DNA of 64,000 nucleotides from Chaunax sp. Z400. Its lineage: Eukaryota; Chordata; Actinopteri; Lophiiformes; Chaunacidae. The notes under the pieces are model-generated. The model saw only the letters and a program-made list of their open reading frames with translations. It was not told the origin of the DNA and did no database searches. The translations under genes and the position numbers were made by a program. Positions 46,401 through 57,369 of this stretch are shown here, in pieces (the stretch's first letter is position 1; every line of letters starts with the position of its first letter). The stretch lies in contig CM075184.1 in NCBI GenBank assembly GCA_037577475.1, forward strand, positions 7,124,094-7,188,093, given 5' to 3'.

Positions 46401-49400
46401 CTTCTCTGTTGGCCTAAAGCAACTCAAACAGTTGAATTGTTTTGTTGTGTTTTTTTTCTAAAGCAGAGGCTCAGAAGACTGAATAATGAAGTGCTTTCGT
46501 TAAAACTTCCCTGATCATCCTATTCTCGAATCCTCTCTTCACATCCAGGCAGAGCGAGATCGTCAGTACGAGTTGCCCCAGGTTTACCGCCCTCCAAACC
46601 CACCGCAGGAGTCCCACCTGATTGAACAGGTTTTCTCACCACACCCCTTCACCCCCTCCGTTAAGGCCCATGTGAAAGGCAGCCCCCTTTACACCGACCT
46701 GAGACTCACCAGCCTGTCAGATGACAAGCGCGGCCAGCCATCCTGGACCATCAAGGAGTATAAACGTAACTCAGGACAGAAGGGACAGCAGCTCTCAGCT
46801 CTGGACCTGCAGGTACTGGACTCTGCAGACATCATTTAGAATTAAGTCATTATCTACTCAACACCATGCTGATGGAAAGTCAGTTTAAGTATCTTAGTCC
46901 ACAAAACATTTCTGGAGATTTACAGCTAAACAATGTTGCATCATTCTCCCAAACAGCTGAAGATGATTGGAATGTTTGGAAAAGAAAAAAAACTGCAAAC
47001 AAACAAAATGTCTCCATGTAGCTCGTATGACATCGTCCAATTGTCCAGAGGCCATGAGATTACAAATCTATTTGAGAAGACATTATTTAGTCTCTTTTGA
47101 AGCTGAAAGCATCAGCGCACGCTCCATATCAGGAAGGTGCACAAGCTAGAAAGCATATACTGTACTGCATATGCATGATTTCTAGAACACAAAAAATGTA
47201 ATGTTAGGTCCACCCAAGGCATCTTCAGCATCTCATCATCTCTTATGTGTGATCCAGCAGAGGTATGCAGAGATTGCACGCTCTTGTTGTTCTCGTATAG
47301 CAGCGCATGTGCATGTGTTTGACATGTATGGGGGAATTTTATCTTTGTATTCATCACTTTTATGCTCCCGCCAAAGGGATCATACAAGCTTACCCTTGTC
47401 TGTGTGTATGTACGCCTGTATGCAACAAGTTTGATAGGGAGTATAATCTATCCACATCTCCTCATAAAAAAACCACCGGACAGAAAACTAAATTTTACAC
47501 AAGCTTTGTTGGAGCCCCAAAGGTGTGCATTTCACATTTTTAGTCACATTTGAACTGAGGAGATTTTTATGTATTCTATTCTGCTGAGATAGAGGTTATG
47601 ATATATTCACATCAGCATAAATTTAGCTTTTCCAGTAGTGGGGTGTCTGTGTTCTTGGACCCAAATGTTCTAGTTTACATTTGAAAACTTTATTTGTGTA
47701 GGAGAATCCTGCAATGCTGTTCTATGGAAGAGGTCCAGAAGTGTCTTCTGACCTAAGAAAAACTTCACCTGACTTTCTATTGGCATGGGGCGAGTAGATA
47801 ATGACTAAATTTTCATTTTTGGGTGCACTGTTCCTTTAAATGTGATACTTAAGCATTACTCAGGACCATTTAAAAATATGTTCCTTTTTCACATTGATAG
47901 TTAGTTGCCCATATGAACACCAAACTGGCTTTGCCTTCATTGATATTTTCTGAATGGACCATAAAAGATCTCTTCATAATGTGCTTTCCTTGTAAGTGGT
48001 GGGAGAAAAACCTTGTATGCAATATGCATAGAACTGGGACATAGACATCTGTCTCAAAGGTCCACCTTAAACTTTGAGCCTCTGGCTCATACAGACGTCT
48101 ACATCCATATAGTGAGTAGAGTCGTATATTAATGTATCATTGATACACTGAAGCCTCTCCCTATACTTGGCATTGATTGGTTTGTAGACTGGTGTGCATC
48201 TGACAGTGTGGGTTCAGTTCAGCGGGTAGCCTTCCATCTGTGTTTGAATGAATGGAGAATAATTAATAAACTGATTTATTTTGTCACCACTATGTTTGAA
48301 TGATATCATTATTCATCAAATATTCATTATCATGCCATTACGACCAGCACAGTCCACTGCTTTAAGATCAGACCTCTCCTTATCAGGGCATAAAACCTCC
48401 ACACATTCCTAAGTCAACTGCAATTCTTCTGATTTAAGAACATGTTTGAAAACTAACTTGTTCCTCACAACATTCTCATCATGTACAGTACATGGAACTG
48501 AATATATTTGTCATCATTGAATGGATAGGAGCGCTGCGAGGGTCATCAGTGAGGCAAATAGGAATCAGGTGCTCTTTGCAGAGGGATTAGATCATTTAGA
48601 GAATATATTCAAGTTCATCTACATTTTTAAATATCCCGCGTGGAGTGTTTATCCGTGAACTTGAAGAATATCCAAGGCACACTGTTCCGTTTAAAGTATA
48701 AAAAGCCTTTATTTTTATAGGCACTAAATAACATTCTGCTGACTTGCACGTTTCAGCTCAATGAGCCTTCATCAGGCTGTCAGAGAAACAGGTGACGGTA
48801 CACATACGTCATTAAATAGCGACATCAATCAGTAAATACATCACTTGACATAACACAATAATTGATAGTACAGAGAGAATTTAAACATTCCAAGTCATGA
48901 TGTAAAACATCAAATATGAACAACAAATAAAGAGAGAAAAAAAGAAGAAAAAGAAAAACTTTAAGGCAAAATATTGGATGCCCAATAGAACAACAACAAT
49001 AATAATTAAAGCTGCAAGCAGCGTTGTCAGGCCCTCGCACTCTGGCGCCCGTCGTGGCGTGTGCCCGTCGGGCTTGCGCCAACTTCGTTCTCACTACTGC
49101 AAACCTGGTTAAATACAAGGCTCTGTATCTGCATGCATTATGGACACTGATGGAGAGATTGTGATTTACCTAATTTTGTCCACTATGTGGCGCTAGACAC
49201 CACCTCATAATTTTGACCCGTCTTTGACTATATCATGTGAAGCCCACACCATGAAAATATAATTAAAATCAAACAAAATTGTCAAAGAAGACATTTTTGC
49301 ATTTGTCAATAGGTGGTGCTATACTTTTACTCAATATTGTTGTGTAGATGTCTTCAGGGTGGGACTTTAAACATACATACCAAGTTCCATACATGTAGGT

Positions 49401-52400
49401 TAAACACAGACTCGAATATACTTATTTGAAGTTTTCCAGGGAGCGCTGTGGAGCCAATTTGCCACAACTGATCCTGTAGACCATATGAGATCAAAAGTAG
49501 TACCACCTTTGACGAGTGTGTCTATTTTGGCGAGCATCTGAGCTTCCCTGGCCTCTCAGCATCAACTTCGTGTTTGATGGCGAACATCAAACGTCGCTAC
49601 GCCGCCATGTGACCCAAACTCACAATATTTCCAATAATGCTTCATCAAGGCTTCATGGCTTTACTGAGCAAATTTGAGCTCATTGTGGTGAACGGCCTGA
49701 TAGTAGCACGTCAAATTCTGAAGTATATAACTTCCTTTTGCCACTAGGTGGCGCCGTGACTATTATCAAATTTATCTGTATAGATGTGTTCAGGGCGGGA
49801 TGCTTATCAAACTTGTGAAGTTTGGGGCAGATTGGACCATTGAGAGCAGAGTTATAACAACTTCCTGCTTCACGGTGAACCATCAACATTCGCCGCACAG
49901 CCACGCCTATAACTTTGCACGAAAACGCGCAAGCTTCAGAATCCTGCATTACCAACTTGTTATTACTGTTCTCACTGAATTTGAAGGCAAAATGCTCAAC
50001 AGCCTAGTAATAGTGTATCAAAACGTAAAATATGACCTTTCCTGTTGCCACTAGGTGGTGCTTACACTCGCACACTTACCTCGCACACTTAGTCCTCGGG
50101 CCCTAATAATAATAATAATAATTCCTTGCAGAACAATAGGGTCCTCGCACGCTTAGTGCTCGGGCCCTAATTATTATTACTACTATCATTGGGACAGATA
50201 TGTGTACACTTTAATATTTACCCACAATACATAACACATAACTTAGAGTCATAATGTCTAAGACCTGAAACAAGAAGAACAACTCTAAACTCTCAGAGAA
50301 AAGGAGAAAAATCAAGGTCTTCATTGAGACCAGGAAAAGTTGTAGCTTTAAGGGTGAATATCCAAAAGGTTTCCCTGTGGAGTAGATGTTTGAGTCTATC
50401 TCCACCTCTCCCTGATTTGGGGACGACTTCGATAGCCATGATTTTCAGGGAGTTGGGATTTGTGTGTCTGGCTACTTTAAAATGATTGGCCATGGGGTAG
50501 TTTGTGTTACCTGTCCTTATTGCATATTTGTGTTCAGCGAGTCTGTCCTTTAATCTGCGTTTAGTGCGTCTGATATAAAAACAACCACTCGCACTCTAGT
50601 CTGTAGACCACATAAGATGTATTGCAATTTGCAAAACCTCTAACCTGGTAGGTTCGCTGGCTGAACACATCAGTGAAGGTGTTGGTTTTTGTTTTTATCT
50701 CGGATGGATGGTTTGAACATACATGTATAGCAGGTTATAATCTACAGCACAAATGTCAAACATGTTTTTGTCTCTCTGCCTACTGCTACTTTTTCATATA
50801 TCAATGCTTTGTTAGCTGGAAGCCTTTACATTGAAGAATCTCTCCTGCACAGGACCCTGCAAAGCATTGCAGAGAAGATTGGAAAAAATAAAATCAATCT
50901 CTCTGTTGCAGAGGCAGCTTTTGTGGTTATACACTCTTATAGTGTTCTTATCACATCCAGGCTCCAGAGAAAGTTTCTCCTCTCCCAGCCATAACAATAA
51001 AATGTTATTGACTGACTGTAATCTGCCAACATGGCAGAAGCACTCTTCTTGTTGGATGTCAAGCCTCAGTATGCCCTTGAAGATTTGCCCTGTAGCTCAT
51101 CATTATTTGCTTTTCTTTTTTTTGAAAGCACCACAACAAAGAGCTTGTGTCACGTCCAACTTCTTTAGTGATGCTTTTACTGCTGAGCCATAAACAGTAC
51201 ACAAATACTGATCACATCATCCCTACATAAATAATCTTAATCACAGATCTACTCGCTTCCAATCTGAGCCTGTTAAACACTGCATCACATTCAGTATCTT
51301 TTTACACTTATTGATTATACCTAATTGATAATACCACTAAACATTTCCCAGTTTGCACCACTAAATATCCACTTCCCTAATGTCTCCCCTTTTCCTTTCT
51401 TTCTTTGTCTTATTACCCTACAAAAAACAGGAAAATCACTACCTATTGATTTTCTTCTGATACCCCCCCCACTCCCATATCCCTGCTAAAGTTCTAGATA
51501 CAAGTGTTAAATCTAGTATTGTCATGTTCCCTGTGTGCACATCTAATCCTGTTCATCTCCCATCACTTGAACAAACCATCTTCTTTCCCTCCAGTAACTC
51601 TTCCATTACCTCACCATCTGCATCTGTTTATGTCCCTCCCCATGCTGTGCATTAAAGTCGCCACATAAAATTATCCTGCTACTCGCCATTCCTTCTATTT
51701 GTAATAACCTGGTAAACTCTAGTTTCCTGGAAGGATTATAATAATTAACTAGTCTCCCTCACCTGTCCATATCTCAACAGTTACATATTCCTGATCATTC
51801 TAAAATCTATCTGCATGAATATTTATAGTTTATGCCAAGATGGGTAAAAAACATTTTTTTAAATTACATGCAGTTTGATCTTGCAGCAGATAAGTGTTAT
51901 TTCTGTGCGTGTGACCTACACCAGCCCTCTTTGAAAAACTAGCCTATTACATTTTATTTGGAACTAATAGGGCGTGATGCACCTTGTGTGACACACATAG
52001 ACGAAACAAGACAAACAAGGACAAAAGGACAGGCAGTAATGAAAACTAAACACCTCTCTAAATGACATATCTTCTCTAATAAATGTTGCACATCCTCCCC
52101 CTACTACTCCCACCCAATCAGACCTCACAGAAGTATATCTTATTATTCTGAAGTCCAAATTTGGTCTTAACCATGTTTCCTGTTTCCTGGGTAACTCATC
52201 TATAGACTTCTAGCTTCATGCAAGCTTCTTGCATTGTAGTGTAGTAGGAGGACCATTCCTATCCAAGTAGTACTATCTACTAGTATCTAGTAGTACTATC
52301 CAACACATGCTTGCTCCTGGCTTAGTTGAACTCACCACCTCCTCCCACGTCAACCCACTGACACTGAGATGATGAACTTCAGCCATTACAATTATCTGCA

Positions 52401-54857
52401 TTCTCTTAGTTTTGGATTTAGCCTTCGTTGTAGCATTTACTACTCCGGCTATGAAAAATCCAAAATCCAACAAAACATACTTGCTGTCTTTCCTCACTCC
52501 CTCTCGAGTTACCTGCCTAGCACCTTTTAGGGTTCCTCTCTTTAGGTTAGATTTGATTTCCTCCATGGTAACAGCGACTGGTTCCCCCCAAATCACTCCC
52601 TTGCTCCATTTATTTCCTCTAACTAGTACTTTAAACTGGCCCGTTCTCTCTGTTCTTCATTCCTGCAAACACTCAACAAACAAAAGCGCTCAGAGAGCGA
52701 AAACCTCCACCAAGGCCCAACAATCCTCAACGTAATTGTTACTCCAGCAGTACCAGCCCCATCTCTCAGTTTCTGGTAAAACTGCCCTATTTCACAATGT
52801 TAAAAAGAATCCTTTAAAAAATCCAGATCCTGATCCGGATCATCACCAAAATTTAACCACCTCTAGGATATGCTAGAGTCCATCTTTGGTGAAAATTTCA
52901 TGCAAATCCGTCCATTAGTTTTTGTGTAATCCTGCTAACAAATAGACAAACAAACAAACCAAACCAATCACATAACCTCCTTGGTGGAGGTAACTAAGCG
53001 GCTGCTAAGGGCCCCCCATGACCACCGGGGGGCTCCTAAGAGCACTTGAAATGTCCTACAAGAGGGCATTCATTTAATGGTGCGTTCATATCGAATGCGA
53101 TGCAATTATTCACATTTTTGTACTCACTTTAATTTACTTGCTTTACTTGTGTTAATATCACCTCAGTATCATTTGACTTTACTCACGCTAGTTACAAATT
53201 TTCAACTTGCGCAAGGATGCAAACAATGCGACACATCATTTGTGTCACCCAGTGTGAATTTGCTTCTACTTACGACTTAACATTGACTTGTATTTAATGA
53301 CATTGTGTGAAAAATTCTCCTCATGTTCAGTGTGAACAGACCGTAAGGAGAAAGTGGAATACTGAGGTAGTTTGGAAGACAAAGATATGAGAACACTAAA
53401 TATCTAAATGAAAGTGGTTATTTTGGAATTTTTCTCTTTTTTCTGAACCTTTTGCAAAGTTACATAGTTTTCGACAACAGCACTCTGAGAGCACAAACCT
53501 CCGCCAAGGCCCAACAATCCTCGACATACTTGTTAAGGCCTGTGTCCACCAAAGCATTTTTTCCTGAGGCCAGTGTATTTTTTAAAATTATTTGCAATGG
53601 AACATCTTTTCTGTGCTGAGCGCTGCACATTTGGTGTTTTTTTTGTGGACGAGAGTTGAAAAATGTTCAACTTTGGGTGAAACACGGCGCTCATCTTTGT
53701 CCAGCTCCATCCCTGTTCCAAGATGAGGAAGGAGACCCTCCTCTCTGGTTAGCAGCTGATCGTCCTAGAAGACGGAGAAGGTGAACAGTCATACTGAGGC
53801 TTCCTCACGAAGGCTCTGGTGGAAGGGGCTTGTATGGCTCCTCCTCTCGATCCCCTATGTCTTGATATTTTTATTTTATTTTATTTATTTGTACACACAT
53901 GTTGCAGCAGATGATTACTGAACTGGATTTGTAATTGGAGCAGAAGGATACTTTTTATTTTTCGTATAATTACTGTACAGTGTACAAAGTTATTTTTTAA
54001 TGAATTATATGGTTGAATGTGAGAATTTATCTTTATTTTATTATCTTTCTTTAATAACAGTAAGCATTTTAACGAAGGGAATTTGTGCACACATGAAACC
54101 ACATCAAAAAAAAAAAGAGGAAAAAAAAGTGTCAGGAGAGGTCAAGAGGTCAAGAGGTCAAGCCATAGGCTTTGTCAACAGACCTCCCTTCAACTTTAGA
54201 AACGTTAACAAAAACAAACAAATGAAAAAAATACACAGTCAAACAAACATACAAAAACTATGTTAACAGAATTTAAGCAAATACAAAAAGAAATGAAAAG
54301 TTAACAACTATAAGCACACTATGAGTAGTGCGGTGGCAAAAACATGGTTTAAGATGAATAAAAATGAAGAGTGAGAACAAACAAACTGTATTTTGTGAGT
54401 TTTATTAAACGAGCTAAAAGAAAAAGTATTTCTGCAGAAAAGTCAAATGTATGGACAGCGTCTCGTCATAAGTGACAAAGAGAAAAGAGATCAGCATGTT
54501 TTTATTCACAGTGTGTTCTCCCACATAGCCTTGATATGCAGCTTACAGATAGCAGAACAGACATCCTGGAGCCCATAGGAATGGAATCCACAACCTTGTC
54601 TTGAGGTTATAAATTCCATTACACAAGGATATAAAATCTATAGTGTGGGACAGAATAGTGTCCATGTCAGAGTTTCATGATAAAGGTGTTCAGCTGCAAA
54701 GCCTACATGAGTCTAAGTGCTTATACTAATTAGTAACATATGGTGAAACATTAGAAAGTAAAGTAGTGATGCAAATCAATGCATATCGTGTAGATGTTAT
54801 ACATTTTCCATTACAAATCGAAAAGCTAACCAATATAGAAACAAGTTTTATAAACAA

Positions 54858-54898
<41 letters not shown>

Positions 54899-55837
54899 GT
54901 TTTGAGTATAACAGAATGTGTTAAACTTTGCCTTTATGTTTTTTTTTCCTCTCCTCTTTATCCTTGAATCTGAGAAGCTTGAACACAGTCGCCTCATCAA
55001 GGAGCTTCATTATTGCTGCACAGGTGTACTTTGGTCTGCTCACAATAAAAGGCCACTCTACAATGTACAGATTGAAAAAAGACATTTATTGGGTACTGCA
55101 CTATCGATCTTACATGCTGCACGTTATGGAGTTGTCTTTTATTGTGACCTTCCTAATGCACACATGTGCAATAATCATGTTGTTCAATTCACGAACAAAC
55201 ATTGTGGGGAATAAGCATTTTGTGTGCATAGACAAAGTCATGAAAAACGCATGAAAAATGGGAGCAAAAACAAGTGTTGCGGTTATTTTTTTGTGTACAT
55301 CAAAATGCTCTCATCCTTAAAATATCCTCTTATAACATTTTGGAATTCAATGCAAGTTTACCACAGAACAATATAACACAACACCCTGTAGTGTTTCTTT
55401 TGTGTTTACTACGGCTCTACTCATACTACTAGATGGATGGTGGGATGTAAAGGAGAGATGCATGTGCAAGTGGAAAAGGAGAGGAGAGAGGAGTGGAAAT
55501 TCAAACCTGATTCCGAGGTTGAACCTTGCCTGTGTTTTGACCCTGTTAGGTTTTATAAAGTGCTCAACATCTCTCAGAACCGTGCAGCCTCTTTGTCACT
55601 TCCACCCTCTTACATAATTGTCTCTATTTGCTTTATCAGACCCAGGAGTCCCTAAACCCCAACAACCTGGAGTACTGGATGGAGGACATCTATACACCAG
55701 GTTATGATTCACTGATCAAGAGGAAAGAAGCCGAGTTCAGGAGGGCCAGGGTGTGTAAGATCGGAGCGCTGATCGCAGCCGCTACCTGCACTGTGATCCT
55801 GGTCATCGTTGTTCCAATATGTACCTTGAAAACATGA
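39418..55837 (+). CDS. minar1: MINAR1 (KIAA1024/Ubtor) membrane protein, complete, 4 coding exons
   Basis: MINAR1 is a membrane-anchored regulator reported to bind NOTCH2 and to restrain mTOR signalling. Coding exons: 39418-40206, 41339-42838, 46549-46812 and 55640-55837, all phase 0 with GT-AG introns, giving 916 residues, the human length. Exon 1 carries the conserved N-terminal domain (LCARFDLVHLAKLRSLLFYT, then KKLMVAADIVTMFNLIQMNG). Exon 2 has KHESLDDLQASTYFGPT, SSVGTQTE (a TQT motif at 475-477), SDDISDIFRFLDDMS and a coiled coil (VCKLVIRIGEIEKKLESLSG, about 587-630). Exon 3 has LIEQVFSPHPF and RGQPSWTIKEY. Exon 4 has LNPNNLEYWMEDIYTPGYDS and a C-terminal membrane segment (about 892-912) ending at CTLKT. 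A second in-frame acceptor at 41372 would remove 11 residues. Exons 1 and 2 read through past their donors in long open frames that should not be taken as the protein ends. Introns 2 and 3 are full of transposon debris. Confidence 0.96.
40392..40424. repeat. (GA)n microsatellite
   Basis: A GAGA run just downstream of the minar1 exon 1 donor. It produces Ser/Leu-rich shadow frames on the minus strand. Confidence 0.95.
43119..44128 (-). pseudogene. Decayed LINE: endonuclease and RT pieces (minar1 intron 2)
   Basis: The minus strand reads NKSSLVNDLIIENNLHLILL and EETWLNSTTSVAVLIE then GQNRTGGGAAAIF (apurinic-type endonuclease N-terminal region, 43737-43976). Later it reads GAFKTAFIRPLLKRHNLN (start of the reverse transcriptase domain, 43119-43361). 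Frameshifts separate the pieces, and the endonuclease C-terminal part is short or deleted. The phrases fit the L2/Rex1 group. Sequence to about 44430 may be its 5' region. Confidence 0.75.
45243..45700. repeat. DNA-transposon-type teleost repeat (minar1 intron 2)
   Basis: It contains CAGAATCCAATGATTTGCAA, GTCCTTTTGAACATATATGC and GTGCCACACGTTTTCAATGG followed by GGGACAGGTCTGGACTGC. These phrases belong to a very abundant fish repeat that I recognise by sequence but cannot place in a superfamily. Internally deleted, no transposase frame. Confidence 0.5.
46850..47130. repeat. rep-A copy after minar1 exon 3
   Basis: Contains GATGGAAAGTCAGTTTAAGT, GTCCACAAAACATTTCTGGA and CTCCATGTAGCTCGTATGAC, matching the family at 18130-18310 and at 57370-57680. 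Confidence 0.6.
47640..47840. repeat. rep-A copy, opposite orientation
   Basis: GGAGAATCCTGCAATGCTGT, GGTCCAGAAGTGTCTTCTGA and the final GGGTGCACTGTTCCTTTAAA are the inverse of the rep-A consensus phrases. No coding content. Confidence 0.6.
48740..48780 (-). ncRNA. Hammerhead-ribozyme-like core of the Penelope-like element
   Basis: Minus strand: CTGATGA (48775-48769), a short hairpin AGGCTCATTGAGCT (48768-48755) and GAAAC, then GTGCAAGTC. The order CUGAUGA, stem II, GAAA, GUC fits the hammerhead core. However, the stem II edge has one unpaired A and stem I does not form convincingly by eye. Known minimalist Penelope-like hammerheads are also weak as monomers. It is called only as a motif; activity is unproven. 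Confidence 0.45.
49008..50172. mobile_element. Interspersed teleost repeat inserted in the Penelope-like remnant
   Basis: It starts ATTAAAGCTGCAAGCAGCGT, has GCCCTCGCACTCTGGCGCCC near 49030, and ends CTCGCACGCTTAGTGCTCGG plus GCCCTAAT. CACTAGGTGGYGCY modules (near 49740 and 50050) are shared with 31190-31715. Direct AATAATAATT-type sequence surrounds it. GC-rich ends contrast with the AT-rich host sequence. No convincing ORF. Well known in fish genomes; class not assigned here. Confidence 0.65.
51600..52700 (-). pseudogene. I-clade (Nimb-like) LINE relic: ORF1 and endonuclease pieces
   Basis: The minus strand at 52596-52273 encodes an ORF1/gag-like piece: VTMEEIKSNLKRGTLKGARQ followed by VTREGVRKDSKYVLLDF. 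The endonuclease start is at 52158-51964 (DFRIIRYTSVRSD, GGGCATFIREDMSFREVF). After the 51834-51970 insertion, the endonuclease signature RIILCGDFNAQHGEG appears near 51680-51640. Gene order and motifs fit I-type LINEs. Stops and frameshifts are frequent. It lies in minar1 intron 3. Confidence 0.7.
51834..51970. mobile_element. MITE-like repeat, copy 2, inserted in the LINE endonuclease region
   Basis: GCCAAGATGGGTAAAAAACA ... TTACATTTTATTTGGAACTA plus ATAG is the inverse of 37453-37599. It sits between two parts of the same LINE endonuclease domain, so it inserted after the LINE. No ORF. Confidence 0.65.
52703..52991. mobile_element. MITE with perfect 13-bp inverted ends
   Basis: ACCTCCACCAAGG at 52703-52715 and its exact complement CCTTGGTGGAGGT at 52979-52991 bound a 289-bp unit. 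It contains CAGATCCTGATCCGGATCAT, GTGAAAATTTCATGCAAATC and a run of CAAACAAAC. A partial copy of its left end lies at 53490-53530 and a right-end fragment near 37070-37150. It is an abundant fish repeat. Confidence 0.7.
53902..54094. repeat. 193-bp duplicate of a minar1 3' UTR segment, intron 3 copy
   Basis: Base-for-base comparison with 56066-56258 shows 191 of 193 identities (differences at CAGAAGG/CAGGAGG and AACGAAGG/AAGGAAGG). The flanks differ. CACACATG occurs immediately at both edges of this copy, as expected from microhomology-mediated insertion or a short target duplication. Confidence 0.9.
54861..54896. repeat. (TA)n microsatellite
   Basis: Eighteen or so pure TA units in minar1 intron 3. 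Confidence 0.95.
54950..55300. mobile_element. Internally deleted Tc1-like derivative
   Basis: CACAGGTGTACTTTGGTCTG plus CTCACAATAAAAGGCCACTC matches 58430-58475, and the right part (AATCATGTTGTTCAATTCAC ... GGGAGCAAAAACAAGTGTTG) matches the end of the element at 58216-59587. The transposase interior is missing. It is a non-autonomous relative in minar1 intron 3, about 350 bp before exon 4. Confidence 0.65.
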
Positions 55838-56258
55838 GAGTACTGGGATGTCAGTTTGATTTGATTTTGTATTGTTGTTGTTTTATTGGAATATTTAATT
55901 CTGGTGGTCTTTCCTGCCAATCTAAAACAATTAGGACAACTCCTGTATAATTGATATAAATTCAGTGCATTATATATACAGCATATCTGTTGGTTTAACA
56001 ATGGTAGTTTATTGTGTTGTTATGAACTGTGTGGGACAGTTGGAAGTTTTCATTGCCTGATACAATTGCAGCAGATGATTACTGAACTGGATTTGTAATT
56101 GGAGCAGGAGGATACTTTTTATTTTTCGTATAATTACTGTACAGTGTACAAAGTTATTTTTTAATGAATTATATGGTTGAATGTGAGAATTTATCTTTAT
56201 TTTATTATCTTTCTTTAATAACAGTAAGCATTTTAAGGAAGGGAATTTGTGCACACAT
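55838..56258 (+). other. minar1: minar1 3' UTR (proximal part)
   Basis: Sequence after the minar1 stop codon. It is AT-rich, with a GTTGTTGTTTTATT stretch. The duplicated segment is at 56066-56258, with copy 1 in the preceding intron. No AATAAA was found close to the stop; an ATTAAA near 56277 is possible, so the true 3' end is undecided. Confidence 0.5.
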
Positions 56259-56734
56259 TTTTCTAATTAGAAATATATTAAAGGACTTTAGTTTAAATAG
56301 ATGTGGACTTGAATGTAGATTGCAGACACTATGACTACACAGACAGAGCTGAATATATTGATAATGATATTGATGATGATAGCCCACTCATTTGGAAATG
56401 AATGACTGCCTCCTCTAACCAGCAGCACATACCTGCTCCTCTTCCTCAAGCAGTGAAGTTGTGGTTTTCTTTGCAAGTGTTAACTTCATGAACACTTCGA
56501 CTTCTGCAGACTAGTGAGGCTTACCTGAGAGGGTTTGTAGCTCCCAGTAGTCTTGATTGGACCGGGTTCCCTTTCTAACACAAAGTAAAATGAAAAGCAT
56601 CCCTCCAAGAATGGGTTTGTCCATTCAGTTATGGCTGCAGTCTCTGTAAATGTCTTAAAGTGGCCCACCCATTGCCATGTGCAGTTCATAGTCTGGTGAC
56701 TCCGAATGTAGCCTCCATATAGAATAATAGTCTT

Positions 56735-56930
56735 TAAAGAAAAGGTTCACCCCCAAAAAATCCAGTCATTATCTGTTCACCCCCATGTTAATGGAAAATC
56801 TTTGTTTGAGAATGCTGCAACACTCTTTTGCTATGAACCTCCAGAAATGTTGTGTGGACTAAGAAATTGTACCCAACAGTCCTTTGGCATGGATGTGAGT
56901 AGATAATGGCTGAATCCTTAGTTTTTCGGT
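56735..56930. repeat. rep-A copy downstream of minar1
   Basis: AGAAAAGGTTCACCCCCAAA and TCATTATCTGTTCACCCCCA, followed by CAACACTCTTTTGCTATGAA and TCCAGAAATGTTGTGTGGAC, match the rep-A family. Confidence 0.6.
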
Positions 56931-57369
56931 GAACTCAAGGCTGGTGTAAGATATATTTTTCTTATTGTCAACAATTTGTGATGGTACATCACCCGAAACC
57001 CTTTGTGTTCTACTGAAGATGGAACTCTTAAATCACACACATAAAGCATCATTATTTAGGCTCTGTAATCTCCTAAAACAGCTGGCCAATATAGTTGTAG
57101 CCAGTGTTATTTACACAGAAACAAATAATACATTTGTTGGGGACTATTTTAATTGGTGCATTACTCCACATTTGATGCTCCCAGATGGTGTATATGGGAT
57201 TTTGTCTAAACTTAAAAGTGTGTGTGTTAATTGTAATGAAGGAACTTGTGACCCAGTGCAACAGTGTGGCCCTTAGTTGTGCTTTAGACAACAGTGGAGC
57301 AGTATGCTTCTCCAATGAAGAAGACATATCAGGCTTTGATTCTCAAGCAATACTTGTTCTTGTTCTCTG

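Larger units (their letters stand above)
48690..50720 (-). mobile_element. Penelope-like retroelement remnant, split by another repeat
   Basis: On the minus strand, 50640-50293 encodes a GIY-YIG-type endonuclease piece (CFYIRRTKRRLKDRLAEHKY, then NYPMANHFKVARHTNPNSLK) and the conserved C-terminal HLLHRETFWIFTLKATTFPG and GLNEDLDFSPFL. These are Penelope-like element hallmarks. The 3' flank is interrupted at 49008-50172 by another repeat and resumes at 49007. It ends with a hammerhead-like core (48740-48780) of the kind known in Penelope-like terminal repeats. No reverse transcriptase region remains. It lies in minar1 intron 3. Confidence 0.75.

Noticed and set aside
49500..50160. Open frames at 49680-49955 minus and 49800-50054 plus as small genes
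   Set aside because: They fall inside an abundant interspersed repeat; mirrored frames on both strands and lack of a family match argue against a gene.
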